Shown here piece after piece: positions 9,660-18,460 of a stretch of 64,000 bases of DNA. Position 1 is the first letter of the stretch. Each line of letters starts with the position of its first letter. The notes below the pieces were generated by a model. The model was given only the letters and a program-made list of their open reading frames with translations. It was not told the DNA's origin and did not search any database. The translations under genes were made by a program, and so were the position numbers. This DNA is from Gimesia algae (lineage in GTDB: Bacteria; Planctomycetota; Planctomycetia; Planctomycetales; Planctomycetaceae): assembly GCF_007746795.1 (NCBI RefSeq), contig NZ_CP036343.1, positions 6,338,357 to 6,402,356 on the forward strand, given 5' to 3'.

Positions 9660-10268
9660 TTATTTGCTGACGGTCTCTGCCGACTTCGTTTCAGGAAACA
9701 GCTGTGTTAAAGCAGCAGAGATCGATAGTTCGCCATAGAGTCGCTCTGGATTGACATTCCCCAGTGTGACAGCCAGCTCACCTTCACGATTATAAATTTG
9801 ACAGAAGGGGAGCGTGCTGCCTTCGATGCCAAATTTCTCGTCGCGTTTGACATCAGGCTTCACAGTGCTGATAAAGTTTTCGAAAGGGGCGCGCTGTTCG
9901 GTAAGGTATTCATGCACCACCTTGCGATTACTCACATTATCTTCATCCAGATTGATGGCCAGGATCACCAGGCCTTTGGCAGCGTACTCCTGATGCCATT
10001 CACTTAAATGGTGAAACGAATCCAGGCACATCGGACACCATGTCGCCCAGTAATCCACAAACACCACTTTCCCGCGATGTTTCTCTATTTCAGCAGGCAG
10101 GGATTCAGGTGTGATTTCCTTGAGCTGAATTTCGACCGGAGGCAATGACTGAATCACAGCCTCACGCGCTGTCAACGGTTGTGTTTCCGTCTCTTTCTCT
10201 GGTGACTCACCTGACGTGCAGGCAGACAGCAGACAAAGCAGAGTTGAGTAGAGGATCAAATTTCGCAT
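9660..10268 (-). CDS. TlpA-like thioredoxin-fold lipoprotein
   Basis: A periplasmic thiol-disulfide protein of about 202 residues. ATG 10268 (or 10271) is preferred over 10283 because it places Arg-Asn directly before a signal peptide ending in the lipobox LLSAC. The thioredoxin fold follows, with KVVFVDYWATW then the redox pair in CPMC, and the cis-proline in STLPFCQ. TlpA/ResA relatives reduce disulfides for cytochrome c maturation or protect extracytoplasmic proteins. No cytochrome genes are nearby, so the client is unknown. Confidence 0.85.
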   Translation of the reverse strand: MRNLILYSTLLCLLSACTSGESPEKETETQPLTAREAVIQSLPPVEIQLKEITPESLPAEIEKHRGKVVFVDYWATWCPMCLDSFHHLSEWHQEYAAKGLVILAINLDEDNVSNRKVVHEYLTEQRAPFENFISTVKPDVKRDEKFGIEGSTLPFCQIYNREGELAVTLGNVNPERLYGELSISAALTQLFPETKSAETVSK

Positions 10269-10337
10269 CATGAGAATTACCATTAAGTCTGGACCAGATT
10301 TTTAAAATCAGTCAGTTACTTCGAAAATTTAAACTAA

Positions 10338-10651
10338 TTACTCGAGTTGAAAACGCTGCTTGACATTATGTATTTCCCGCCGTTTCTGTTTCGTCGCCGA
10401 TTCCAGCTTCAGAGCCTCATTCAAATCACGGGCAGCATGCGCGGGTCAGACAGAGGTCGATAGTAAGGCAGCGTTGGAAAAAGGGGCTCTGTGAAGATCA
10501 ATATGAGATCGTCGAATGACTCCCGTGGTTGTTGTGCCAGTATCTGTTCGGAATCGTCATACAGAAACGTGTTCGAATAGAAAGAGCCGTATAAAACGGA
10601 GATGACTGAAACGACGGCAAGTATAATCAGAGTTTCCGCTTTGCGAGTCAT
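10338..10651 (-). pseudogene. internally deleted TPR/glycosyltransferase-like membrane protein gene
   Basis: Two ends of one gene type are joined with the middle missing. From ATG 10651 the frame gives MTRKAETLIILAVVS, a first membrane helix, then FLYDDSEQIL and LPYYRPLS, the start of a GT-C/PMT-like membrane domain; the frame stops at 10421-10423. Immediately downstream, in another frame (10338-10434), the text reads AARDLNEALKLES to a stop at 10338-10340, which looks like the last repeat of a TPR domain. The intact relative at 20526-22751 has the same order, and its end (ALSALNTALKLV) aligns with this tail. An internal deletion of most of the gene is the simplest reading. The frame also runs upstream to 10834, but that part overlaps a terminator and is not coding. 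Confidence 0.6.
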
Positions 10652-10757
10652 ATCAGCCTGTTCGGACAAGAATCGTTTCTGAGGAGCCGCCTGAACCAGC
10701 AGTTTTGATACAGGACCTTGAACAGATAAGATACCTGATCTTGTGATGTGGGTACAA

Positions 10758-10809
10758 CTAAAAATAAAAACCGCCCGCTCCCCTGTCAGGAAAACGGGAA
10801 CGGGCGGTG
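10758..10809 (-). terminator. rho-independent terminator of first DUF1559 gene
   Basis: A 12-bp GC-rich stem (10771-10782 with 10796-10807, one mismatch) is followed on the minus strand by a T-rich tract (complement of 10760-10770). It lies about 60 bases beyond the stop of the pseudopilin gene at 10869. Confidence 0.8.
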
Positions 10810-10868
10810 TAGCTACAGGCTGATTCATCAGCACTGGTTTTCAAATCCAGGTAACATACCGCTCAGTA

Positions 10869-11846
10869 TCACTGATTGATGCTGACGACTTTACCATCAC
10901 TGAACGAATGAAGGTATTGCCAGGTAGGTCCGTCAATGCTGTCAGAAGCAAAATGGACTGATCCATCTACCATCAACACATGAACTCCCCCTGCGTGCCA
11001 GCTGCGGGCGATTCCAGAGTTGGAACCATTTGTACTCGTTCCGTTACAACCATTGGGAGTGGAACCAGATCGAATCGTGTAGGCCGTTCCACCAACGGCA
11101 GGACGAGCCCATCCATATTTTGCCTGACTTGTTCCGCCGGTGAAACCACACCCTGCTATTTTTGCTTTGTTCTGTGCGAACTCAGAAAAGCTGATTGTAT
11201 TAGATGTTCCATCGGTGATCAGCCGCAACTTCATGGCAGGATGAGTTAAGGCAGTCCCCGCTTCATTCAACTGTCCATTTCGTTCTGCAAATACACCGGA
11301 GGTACCGTGATAACCACACAGCCCATAGGGATGGGTCGAGCCCGCTCCCGGATAATTGTGTGTCGCCATGGTAATCGAAGTGCCTGCTCCATTCGTGACC
11401 ACATTGGTGTCGGAGGTGCGGTTGTCGCTCGGACAGATATAAACGGGGATCTGTGTACTCACCGCAGGACCGTTCACCGTATCATCATATCGCAAACTCA
11501 TATTGATCTGATTATATACGTTTGCCTGGTCCAGAAATGGGAGCAGCATGGTGTGCATCGTGTGAAAACTATGCGGAACTCCCGTCGTATTCAGAGCAGT
11601 TGCGGTGTAGTTTTGGCAGCAACACGCCTGACCGTTCGCGGAAATGGTAGCACGGGGGAATACTCCCGAAGTCATGTCCAGATAGTTTGCCAGCGCGAGA
11701 CCGATCTGCTTCAGATTGTTTTTGCAGGAACTGCGACGAGCTGCTTCGCGCGCCTGCTGCACGGCTGGCAGCAGCAATGCAATCAGGATGGCGATAATTG
11801 CGATTACCACCAGAAGTTCGATTAATGTAAATGCCTTACGTTTCAT
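10869..11846 (-). CDS. DUF1559 pseudopilin-like protein (H-X9-DG ending)
   Basis: A 325-residue protein with a type IV pilin-like N-terminus: [19 protein letters not shown] is a prepilin-peptidase signal and hydrophobic helix. The residue before the cleavage site is Ala, not the usual Gly. The body is the planctomycete-type DUF1559 beta domain, and the end contains H-X9-DG ([18 protein letters not shown]). The start is ATG 11846, with AGGAGAG upstream on the minus strand; TTG 11849 is less likely. These proteins are expanded into many paralogues in planctomycetes and are thought to be surface or type II secretion-related pseudopilins; their exact function is unknown. This copy is clearly more divergent than the two copies further along. 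Confidence 0.88.
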   Translation of the reverse strand: MKRKAFTLIELLVVIAIIAILIALLLPAVQQAREAARRSSCKNNLKQIGLALANYLDMTSGVFPRATISANGQACCCQNYTATALNTTGVPHSFHTMHTMLLPFLDQANVYNQINMSLRYDDTVNGPAVSTQIPVYICPSDNRTSDTNVVTNGAGTSITMATHNYPGAGSTHPYGLCGYHGTSGVFAERNGQLNEAGTALTHPAMKLRLITDGTSNTISFSEFAQNKAKIAGCGFTGGTSQAKYGWARPAVGGTAYTIRSGSTPNGCNGTSTNGSNSGIARSWHAGGVHVLMVDGSVHFASDSIDGPTWQYLHSFSDGKVVSINQ

Positions 11847-11849
11847 CAA

Positions 11850-12479
11850 GGGGTCTCTCCTTCAATAAATAATAAACTTAAATTAGTAATTAATGACGAA
11901 ACAACGTTTGACACCTTGGCAGAAAATGCTGTCTTTTGAAAAAGACATCGGGCAGCGATGAAACTGACTTTGGAGAAATATCGAAGGGAATGAGTAATGC
12001 TATTGTGCTGTGGAGTGATTTATCTGGTCTGGGATTCGGTCAGTCAGGCAGCGAATATGCAATTCGGCTTTCATGTCTGTAAAGGGTCTGGCTAACAAGC
12101 TGTATCAAGTCCTCCTGTGTTACCGAGTAGCAGAACTGAAAAATGATCAACTGACTTCATATCCTGGAACAAAGCATTCGCAGGGAAAATAGCCTACTGA
12201 TCGGAGAGGGCACATCAAACTCGAACCGACCAGAAGGGATTATCTGGTCAGAGGCGGCTGAGACTGCCTCTGTCCAGTATTTTGATTACTTAGAAAAGAT
12301 CGCTTTCAAAATAAACACCAGAACTTCACGCAGGTAACGTATTATTCTTTAATTCTGACAAACAGATTTCTCTCGTAATTCCACCAGTAACAGGGGCTGG
12401 CGTCAATAGAAGCTGTTAATAAATCCATTGAACACACATCCTCTCAGATGAGCATATAACGTATGCCAGTTACGTAAAT
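11850..12479. other. intergenic region with two tandem hairpins, no gene seen
   Basis: 630 bases between DUF1559 genes with no supportable frame. Two hairpins stand back to back: GACCAGA/TCTGGTC (12228-12249) and AGAGGC/GCCTCT (12250-12271). No T-run follows. They may belong to a long 5' leader of the first DUF1559 mRNA (transcribed on the minus strand) or be remnants of an element. Confidence 0.4.
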
Positions 12480-12512
12480 GAGCCTGAAAACGGAATACCC
12501 ATCTTCAGGCTC
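12480..12512 (-). terminator. hairpin downstream of second DUF1559 gene
   Basis: GAGCCTGA pairs with TCAGGCTC around a 17-base loop, 35 bases beyond the stop. The same element is repeated after the third DUF1559 gene (13764-13796), with the stem conserved while the loop differs. Only a weak T-tract follows on the minus strand. Confidence 0.5.
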
Positions 12513-12547
12513 ATAAATTCATTCTGTAGAGAATCATTGAGGTCAGA

Positions 12548-13531
12548 TCATTTATTAATACTCACAACCTGATTATCACTGATGGCTCCCAGATATCTCC
12601 AGGTAAAACCATGAATACTATCTGAGACAAAATGGACAGAACCATCAACCATCAGTACATGCACACCGCCAGCGTGCCAGCTGCGGGCGATACCCATATT
12701 TGAGCCGCCGGTACTGGTGCCGTTACAACCATTCGGCGTAGAAATTTCGCGAATGGTAAATGCGGTTCCGCCGATGGCAGGGCGTGCCCAGCCGTATTTT
12801 GCCTGACTGGTACTACCAATATTGCAGTCAATCTTAGTCTTGTTTTGAGCAAACTCAGAAAATGCGATGGTATTGGAAGTCCCATCTGTGATCAGGCGTA
12901 ACTTCATCGCAGGATGGGTTAAGGCCGTTCCTGCTTCGTTCAACTGCCCGGCCCGTTCTGAAAAGACACCCGTTCCGGATCCTGTTGTACCGTGTAAACC
13001 ACACAGTCCGGAAGGATGATTCGATCCCGTCCCTGGATAACTGTGAGTTGCCATTGAGATCGAATCCCCAGCCGTATTTGTAACCACGTTCGAATCCGAA
13101 GTTCTATTATCACTGGGACAAATATAGACAGGAATTTGCGTTTTGACAGCTGGTCCATTAACTGTGTCATCGTACCGCAGACTCATATTAATCTGATTGT
13201 AAACATTGGCCTGATCAAGATAAGGCAGCAACATAGTGTGAACTGTGTGGAAACTGTGAGGGATTCCAGTTGTGTTTAAAGCAGTCGGGCTGTAGCTTCC
13301 GCAACAGCAGCCTCTACCGTTAGCTGAGATGGTGGCCCTGGGAAATACCCCCATGGTCGTGTCGATGTAGTTTGCCAGCGCCAGACCAATCTGCTTCAAA
13401 TTATTTTTGCAGGTACTGCGACGTGCCGCCTCCCGTGCCTGTTGCACCGCCGGCAACAGTAAGGCAATCAGAATGGCGATGATGGCGATGACCACCAGAA
13501 GCTCGATTAACGTAAATGCCTTGCGTTTCAT
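12548..13531 (-). CDS. DUF1559 pseudopilin-like protein, tandem copy 1
   Basis: A 327-residue paralogue with the same pilin-like N-terminus ([11 protein letters not shown], Ala before the cleavage site) and H-X9-DG ending. Two Cys-rich spots are visible, GRGCCCGSY and the Cys pair near GLCG. It differs from the next gene at only seven residues (S/G, S/Y, L/Y, S/A, A/V, I/V, M/I), so the pair is very recent or kept similar by gene conversion. Role as for the family: exported pseudopilin-like surface protein of unknown detail. Confidence 0.88.
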   Translation of the reverse strand: MKRKAFTLIELLVVIAIIAILIALLLPAVQQAREAARRSTCKNNLKQIGLALANYIDTTMGVFPRATISANGRGCCCGSYSPTALNTTGIPHSFHTVHTMLLPYLDQANVYNQINMSLRYDDTVNGPAVKTQIPVYICPSDNRTSDSNVVTNTAGDSISMATHSYPGTGSNHPSGLCGLHGTTGSGTGVFSERAGQLNEAGTALTHPAMKLRLITDGTSNTIAFSEFAQNKTKIDCNIGSTSQAKYGWARPAIGGTAFTIREISTPNGCNGTSTGGSNMGIARSWHAGGVHVLMVDGSVHFVSDSIHGFTWRYLGAISDNQVVSINK

Positions 13532-13643
13532 AAAATAAATTTCTCCTTCAACCGTTCCATAAATAAATTTAATGAAAAAATCTAGTGCATATCAGATTTT
13601 ACTATTGCGCCTCTCGTAATAATGATACTCGATCCCAATTCCC

Positions 13644-13676
13644 TTGGAGACGCGACAGAAAAAAAGACATAGTCTA
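13644..13676 (-). repeat. copy of a ~34-bp dispersed repeat (divergent)
   Basis: TTGGAGACGC at 13644-13653 followed by an ACAG/A-rich stretch and ending GTCTA matches the reverse complement of the repeat at 60696 with several mismatches. It lies upstream of the DUF1559 gene ending its frame at 12548. See the copies at 39216, 51354 and 60696. Confidence 0.45.
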
Positions 13677-13763
13677 GTCTTCAGAAAACATGTCTCTTTT
13701 GTTGTTGAGAAATTCTTTCTACGAAATCAAAGCGATTCAAGAGAGTACATGGAGAATAATAAA

Positions 13764-13796
13764 GAGCCTGAGGATAGAATCCCCATCTTCAGGCTC
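13764..13796 (-). terminator. hairpin downstream of third DUF1559 gene
   Basis: The same GAGCCTGA/TCAGGCTC stem as at 12480-12512 with a changed loop, 35 bases beyond the stop. A short T-rich stretch (TTTATTATT) follows on the minus strand. Confidence 0.5.
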
Positions 13797-13831
13797 ATAA
13801 ATTCATTCTGTAGAGAATCAATGAGGTCAGA

Positions 13832-14815
13832 TCATTTATTAATACTTACAACCTGATTATCACTGATGGCTCCCAGATATCTCCAGGTAAAACCATGAAT
13901 ACTATCTGAGACAAAATGGACAGAACCATCAACCATCAGTACATGCACACCACCAGCGTGCCAGCTGCGGGCGATACCAATATTTGAGCCGCCGGTACTG
14001 GTGCCGTTACAACCATTCGGCGTAGAAATTTCGCGAATGGTAAATGCGGTTCCACCGACGGCGGGACGTGCCCAGCCATATTTTGCCTGACTGGTACTAC
14101 CAATATTGCAGTCAATCTTAGTCTTGTTTTGAGCAAACTCAGAAAATGCAATGGTATTGGAGGTTCCATCTGTGATCAGACGTAACTTCATCACAGGATG
14201 AGTTAAGGCCGTTCCTGCTTCGTTCAACTGCCCGGCCCGTTCTGCAAAGACACCCGTTCCAGATCCAGTTGTACCGTGATAACCGCACAGTCCGTAAGGA
14301 TGATTCGATCCCGTCCCTGGATAACTGTGAGTTGCCATTGATATGGAATCCCCAGCCGTATTTGTAACCACGTTCGAATCCGAAGTTCTATTATCACTGG
14401 GACAAATATAGACAGGAATTTGCGTTTTGACAGCTGGTCCATTAACTGTGTCATCGTACCGCAGACTCATATTAATCTGATTGTAGACATTGGCCTGATC
14501 AAGATAAGGCAGCAACATAGTGTGAACTGTGTGGAAACTGTGAGGGATTCCAGTTGTGTTTAAAGCAGTCGGGCCGTAGCTTCCGCAGCAACAACCTCTA
14601 CCGTTAGCTGAGATGGTGGCCCTGGGAAATACCCCCATGGTCGTGTCGATGTAGTTTGCCAGCGCCAGACCAATCTGTTTCAAATTATTTTTGCAGGTAC
14701 TGCGACGTGCCGCCTCCCGTGCCTGTTGCACCGCCGGCAACAGTAAGGCAATCAGAATGGCGATGATGGCGATGACCACCAGAAGCTCGATTAACGTAAA
14801 TGCCTTGCGTTTCAT
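13832..14815 (-). CDS. DUF1559 pseudopilin-like protein, tandem copy 2
   Basis: 327 residues, seven substitutions from the neighbouring copy. The ATG at 14815 follows AGGAG by 7 bases, a better ribosome site than that of copy 1. It has the same prepilin signal, N-terminal helix (residues 6-29) and H-X9-DG motif. A small lipoprotein gene lies upstream on the same strand, an arrangement often seen next to DUF1559 genes. Confidence 0.88.
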   Translation of the reverse strand: MKRKAFTLIELLVVIAIIAILIALLLPAVQQAREAARRSTCKNNLKQIGLALANYIDTTMGVFPRATISANGRGCCCGSYGPTALNTTGIPHSFHTVHTMLLPYLDQANVYNQINMSLRYDDTVNGPAVKTQIPVYICPSDNRTSDSNVVTNTAGDSISMATHSYPGTGSNHPYGLCGYHGTTGSGTGVFAERAGQLNEAGTALTHPVMKLRLITDGTSNTIAFSEFAQNKTKIDCNIGSTSQAKYGWARPAVGGTAFTIREISTPNGCNGTSTGGSNIGIARSWHAGGVHVLMVDGSVHFVSDSIHGFTWRYLGAISDNQVVSINK

Positions 14816-15095
14816 GAATAAACTCCTTTACGAAAACAAAAAAAATAAAAACGCATATTCAGCGATAACGATTTGGAACACAAAATCGCGTCGCAACAGA
14901 TATCAGATTAATGATCAACTTCTCTGGTGGTAGAACCCCTCTGGAGAGAATGCCTTCATCTTCTACTGTGTCTAACTCAATGACTGCTCTGTCAATTCAG
15001 ACCAGCATTTTGCTTTTTATTATTTTTATTCAGCACAGAGCCCCGAATTCGAGATGGGAATCAGAAATACTCCGGCTTTTTTGAAAGGAATTTAC

Positions 15096-15509
15096 TTATT
15101 TTGAAGTCAACTCAAAATCAAACGTTTTATTGGTTTCCGTAACATCTGCGGTTAATTCACTGTTCACGCCAAATTTTTTATAAGGCCCTGTTTCAAAGGC
15201 GGCTGCCCCTTCTTCTTCTGCTTTTTCCTCTTTTATCTCATTGACCATTACTGCGTATTTCGCCGGGTATACATTTTCCAGGGAATACTTACCGGCTGAA
15301 TCGGTTTTTGCCACATATTGCCGATATTCTGCAGGTGCACCTGCATCAAGCCTTTTAAAAATGACTTCCACACCATCAGAGGGTTTGCTATCCAGAGTAA
15401 TTGTTCCAGTAACCGTTACAGCGGTTCCGAGATCTGCCGTGGGATCACTACCACAACCAGAGAGAGCAATAAGAGAAAACAACAGAACTGAGTACAGGGC
15501 TGGTCGCAC
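15096..15509 (-). CDS. small lipoprotein with carboxypeptidase-regulatory-like (Ig-type) domain
   Basis: A 137-residue exported protein starting at GTG 15509, 7 bases after AGGAGA. The signal peptide ends in the lipobox ALSGC, so Cys19 is probably lipidated. The rest fits a transthyretin-like/CarboxypepD_reg sandwich: VTVTGTITLDSKPSDGVEVIF, then TDSAGKYSLENVYPAKYAV. A Lys/Glu-rich loop follows. Such short proteins often accompany DUF1559 genes in planctomycetes, suggesting a common envelope process; the molecular role is unknown. Confidence 0.8.
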   Translation of the reverse strand: MRPALYSVLLFSLIALSGCGSDPTADLGTAVTVTGTITLDSKPSDGVEVIFKRLDAGAPAEYRQYVAKTDSAGKYSLENVYPAKYAVMVNEIKEEKAEEEGAAAFETGPYKKFGVNSELTADVTETNKTFDFELTSK

Positions 15510-15796
15510 TTGGTGTCTCCTGAATCTGAAGAAGTATGAATTCGAATGAATTATTCACAAGAGAAATTAGTTTGTTTTGATGTGCTTCTTTCAGGCTACC
15601 AACAATTTTTCATAAAAGAAAGATTTTTTTTGTAATAGATATAAAGAAAATGTTATTTTATATAAACCCGAAAACATTGGCACTCACTTGTGCAGTAAGT
15701 AGAAAATCGCCTTTCGAAAATTCAGATGAGTGGTTTCTCTGCTTCTGAGAATCTGGAATGATCAGGATTGCGGAAATGCCAGAGCGATGCGCCCGA

Positions 15797-16021
15797 TTAA
15801 ATCGGATAGATAAAAGGTGCAATCGCACTACCACTGACGAGTATCAGTAAGCCAATCAACAGTAGCGCGATAATAATCGGCGCTAACCACCATTTCTTGT
15901 TATGTTTCAAAAAATCCCAGAACTCAGCCAGGATCCCCGGTGCCGCCGATTCTGATTGAGACAGGAAATCAGAAGACTGTTCTTCAGATGCATTCGATTG
16001 CGAATCGGACTGTTCTGACAT
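15797..16021 (-). CDS. DUF5989-family small membrane protein (SxtK-like)
   Basis: A 74-residue protein. I start it at ATG 16021, 6 bases after AAGAGGT; the frame is open to 16063 but that start overlaps nothing useful. A Ser/Gln/Glu-rich N-terminus of about 28 residues precedes EFWDFLKHNKKWWLAPIII, a membrane helix, and the end GSAIAPFIYPI, all typical of DUF5989. The family is known mainly from its place beside carbamoyltransferases and SxtJ proteins. It is the last gene of a three-gene operon here. Function is unknown; a membrane anchor or accessory subunit for the carbamoyltransferase is my inference. Confidence 0.85.
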   Translation of the reverse strand: MSEQSDSQSNASEEQSSDFLSQSESAAPGILAEFWDFLKHNKKWWLAPIIIALLLIGLLILVSGSAIAPFIYPI

Positions 16022-16069
16022 TTTCGTACCTCTTAATTTCTTTTCCGTAACCAGTAATCTCAACCAGCA

Positions 16070-16486
16070 TCAAAACTGGCGAAAATAATCCTGCTCCTGC
16101 CTGGCGCGGCGTTCTGTCTTCCAATAGGAAGTTGTCTGCGAGTCAAAATGTCTGCCAACCAGATCATGTCCCAGCAACCGTAAGGTGAGGCCGATCGGCG
16201 TAATAATCAGGTAATATACCAGAGCGATCAACAGACAGGAAACAGCCCAGCGAACAGGAAACAACAGGATCATCCAGACGAGATATACTGGTTTGATCTT
16301 CTCGGGTGCCATCAATCCCACCAGCGCGATCAGCACAGCTATTCCCGACAGCGTCACTGCCAGGGGAACCGAAGCCGACGCACGAAAGCTGACAAATGCG
16401 ATCAACGCTAACAGGCTGCCCAATGCCACAGAGAAAATCCGCAGCTCACGGGATGAAGGTTTCCAGTTAATTTCTGCTAAAGCCAT
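16070..16486 (-). CDS. SxtJ-family membrane protein
   Basis: A 138-residue membrane protein with about three hydrophobic segments (residues 18-37, 40-58, 68-98) and the family tail TTSYWKTERRARQEQDYFRQF. It is named after SxtJ of the saxitoxin cluster, where it sits next to carbamoyltransferase SxtI. Here it starts 36 bases after the carbamoyltransferase stop and is followed by the DUF5989 gene after 48 bases. The biochemical role is not established for any member known to me. Confidence 0.87.
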   Translation of the reverse strand: MALAEINWKPSSRELRIFSVALGSLLALIAFVSFRASASVPLAVTLSGIAVLIALVGLMAPEKIKPVYLVWMILLFPVRWAVSCLLIALVYYLIITPIGLTLRLLGHDLVGRHFDSQTTSYWKTERRARQEQDYFRQF

Positions 16487-16522
16487 CTTGAGATATTGCT
16501 TTCTTCTGCCATATTCGAGAGT

Positions 16523-18361
16523 TTAATCCAAAGCGTACTGATCCAGGTGCAGGTCATCCTCAAAGACCCGCGCATCAGGCTGTTCTGACTTGAGAATCAC
16601 AAACTGTTCCAGTACAAGCACATCCATATTGGTCGCCATAAAACATTGATAAGCGTCCTTCGGCCTGCAGACAATCGGCTCGCCTCGCACATTAAAGCTC
16701 GTATTAATAATGACCGGTGACCCCGTCAACTTTTCAAACGCGGTCAGCAGTTTGAAATACCGTCCATGACGTCGGGCGTCGACGGTCTGCAAACGGGAAG
16801 AAAAATCGACATGCGTTATGGCCGGCACACTGGATCGAACCTGTTGCAGCTTCTGCAGACCTGTGAGCTGCGCGCTTTCCGCGGTCGGAGTATTTCGCTG
16901 ATGAAGTTGCATGTCGGCGACCTGCAGCATGTAGGGGCTGTCCACATCAGACGGAAAATCAAAATAGTCTCTAACCCTGCTTTGTAAAATCGAAGGAGCA
17001 AAGGGGCGAAATGATTCCCTGAACTTGATTTTCCGATTCATTTTCGACTGCATCGTTGTACTGCGTGCATCACCGAGAATGCTCCGTCCTCCCAATGCCC
17101 GCGGCCCATACTCCATGCGGCCCTGCATCCAGCCAACCACTTTTTCATTCGCGATGTAACCGGCAACCTCATCGCACAGTTCATCTTCATCTGACCGATG
17201 GTGATACACCACTCCCCTCGCATCCAGAAATTCCCGAATCTGCGTCTTGGAAAAGCGGGGGCCCAGAAAACTTCCCTGCTGTTGGTCTGCGGGTTGAATC
17301 AGTCGGGGCTGCTTGAGTAGCTGATGCCAGAGGAATAATGCCACGCCCAGTGCGCCCCCTGCGTCTCCCGCTGCAGGCTGGATCCAGATCTTTTCAAAGG
17401 GACCTTCCCGCAGGATCTTACCATTGGCGACGCAATTTAAGGCGACTCCACCAGCCATACACAGCTGCGAGAGTCCGGTCTGGGCATGCACATGCTGCAC
17501 CATTTTCATCAGAATCTCTTCAGTCACCACCTGAATGGAAGCGGCCAGATCCATATCGCGCTGCGTGATTTGTGATTCAGGCTGGCGGGGTTCTCCTCCC
17601 AGCAGCTGATGAAATTTCTTCGAAGTCATGGTCATCCCATGACAATAATTGAAATAGGATAAATCGAGGCGAATCGATCCATCGGGCTTGATATCCACCA
17701 GATTATCGCGAATCAGATCGACATAACGGGGTTCCCCGTACGGGGCCAGTCCCATCAGTTTGTATTCGCCTGAGTTCACTTTGAACCCGCAATAATAAGT
17801 AAATGCGGAATACAACAAGCCGACAGAGTGGGGAAAGTAGAGTTCGCTCTGAATTTCGATGCGATTTCCCCGCCCGACTCCATGACTGGCGGTCGCCCAT
17901 TCTCCGACGCCATCCACCGTCAAAAAAGCTGCCTCCTCGAACGGCGCGGGAAAGAAGGCGCTGGCGGCGTGTGACTCATGATGTTCCACAAACACGATCC
18001 GCTTATTGTACTGCTGATGTAATCCGTCATAGATCACGCGGGGAAGATGCAGCTTGGTTTTGAGCCAGCTGGGAATCGAATTCAGAAATGCTTTGATTCC
18101 CCACGGTGCGAAAGCCAGCGTTGTTTCCAGCAGGCGTTCAAACTTTAAAAACGGTTTTTCATAGAAACCAACCAGGTCGATCTGATCAGGCGTCAGGCCT
18201 GCTTCTTCCAGGCAATACGCGATTGCCTGTTCGGGGAACGCAGCATCATGTTTGATACGGGTAAACCGTTCCTCCTGAGCAGCAGCGATAATCTCACCAT
18301 CCACAATGATGGCAGCTGCTGAATCATGATAGAATGCGGAGATCCCCAGAATCGCTGTCAT
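16523..18361 (-). CDS. NodU/CmcH-family carbamoyltransferase
   Basis: A 612-residue O-carbamoyltransferase. Such enzymes make carbamoyl-adenylate from carbamoyl phosphate and ATP and pass the carbamoyl group to a hydroxyl on a sugar, antibiotic or toxin. The N-terminal Kae1/YrdC-like ATP fold starts ILGISAFYHDSAAAIIVDGE, with HHESHAASAFFPAPF supplying the metal-binding His residues and LCMAGGVALNCVANGK in the middle. The C-terminal domain (from about residue 380) has GRMEYGPRALGGRSIL and INTSFNVRGEPIV. It is full length. First gene of the trio with SxtJ and DUF5989. The acceptor cannot be read; no antibiotic or saxitoxin genes are present. Confidence 0.93.
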   Translation of the reverse strand: MTAILGISAFYHDSAAAIIVDGEIIAAAQEERFTRIKHDAAFPEQAIAYCLEEAGLTPDQIDLVGFYEKPFLKFERLLETTLAFAPWGIKAFLNSIPSWLKTKLHLPRVIYDGLHQQYNKRIVFVEHHESHAASAFFPAPFEEAAFLTVDGVGEWATASHGVGRGNRIEIQSELYFPHSVGLLYSAFTYYCGFKVNSGEYKLMGLAPYGEPRYVDLIRDNLVDIKPDGSIRLDLSYFNYCHGMTMTSKKFHQLLGGEPRQPESQITQRDMDLAASIQVVTEEILMKMVQHVHAQTGLSQLCMAGGVALNCVANGKILREGPFEKIWIQPAAGDAGGALGVALFLWHQLLKQPRLIQPADQQQGSFLGPRFSKTQIREFLDARGVVYHHRSDEDELCDEVAGYIANEKVVGWMQGRMEYGPRALGGRSILGDARSTTMQSKMNRKIKFRESFRPFAPSILQSRVRDYFDFPSDVDSPYMLQVADMQLHQRNTPTAESAQLTGLQKLQQVRSSVPAITHVDFSSRLQTVDARRHGRYFKLLTAFEKLTGSPVIINTSFNVRGEPIVCRPKDAYQCFMATNMDVLVLEQFVILKSEQPDARVFEDDLHLDQYALD

Positions 18362-18460
18362 GCAGTACTCAGTCCGAATATTGAGAAATCAAAGTGGGTT
18401 GAACCGTCATGAAAATGGAACACCTTAGTACCACAAACAAAAGTGAATCTGCAAGAGCGG

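Larger units (their letters stand above)
12480..13531 (-). repeat. unit 1 of a 1052-bp direct tandem duplication
   Basis: This segment, covering a complete DUF1559 gene plus its downstream hairpin, recurs at 13764-14815 at a constant offset of 1284 bases. Similarity begins sharply at the hairpin and ends at the start codon; sequence on either side is unrelated. Confidence 0.85.
13764..14815 (-). repeat. unit 2 of a 1052-bp direct tandem duplication
   Basis: Counterpart of 12480-13531, again gene plus hairpin. The upstream DNA differs, so each copy has its own promoter region. Confidence 0.85.

Noticed and set aside
15675-15692. Sigma-54-like word TTGGCACTCACTTGTGCA
   Set aside because: GG-to-GC spacing is 11, not 10, and no plus-strand gene follows.
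16523-18361. Antibiotic or saxitoxin biosynthesis cluster
   Set aside because: Only the carbamoyltransferase, SxtJ and DUF5989 genes match; no polyketide, amidinotransferase or tailoring genes are present.
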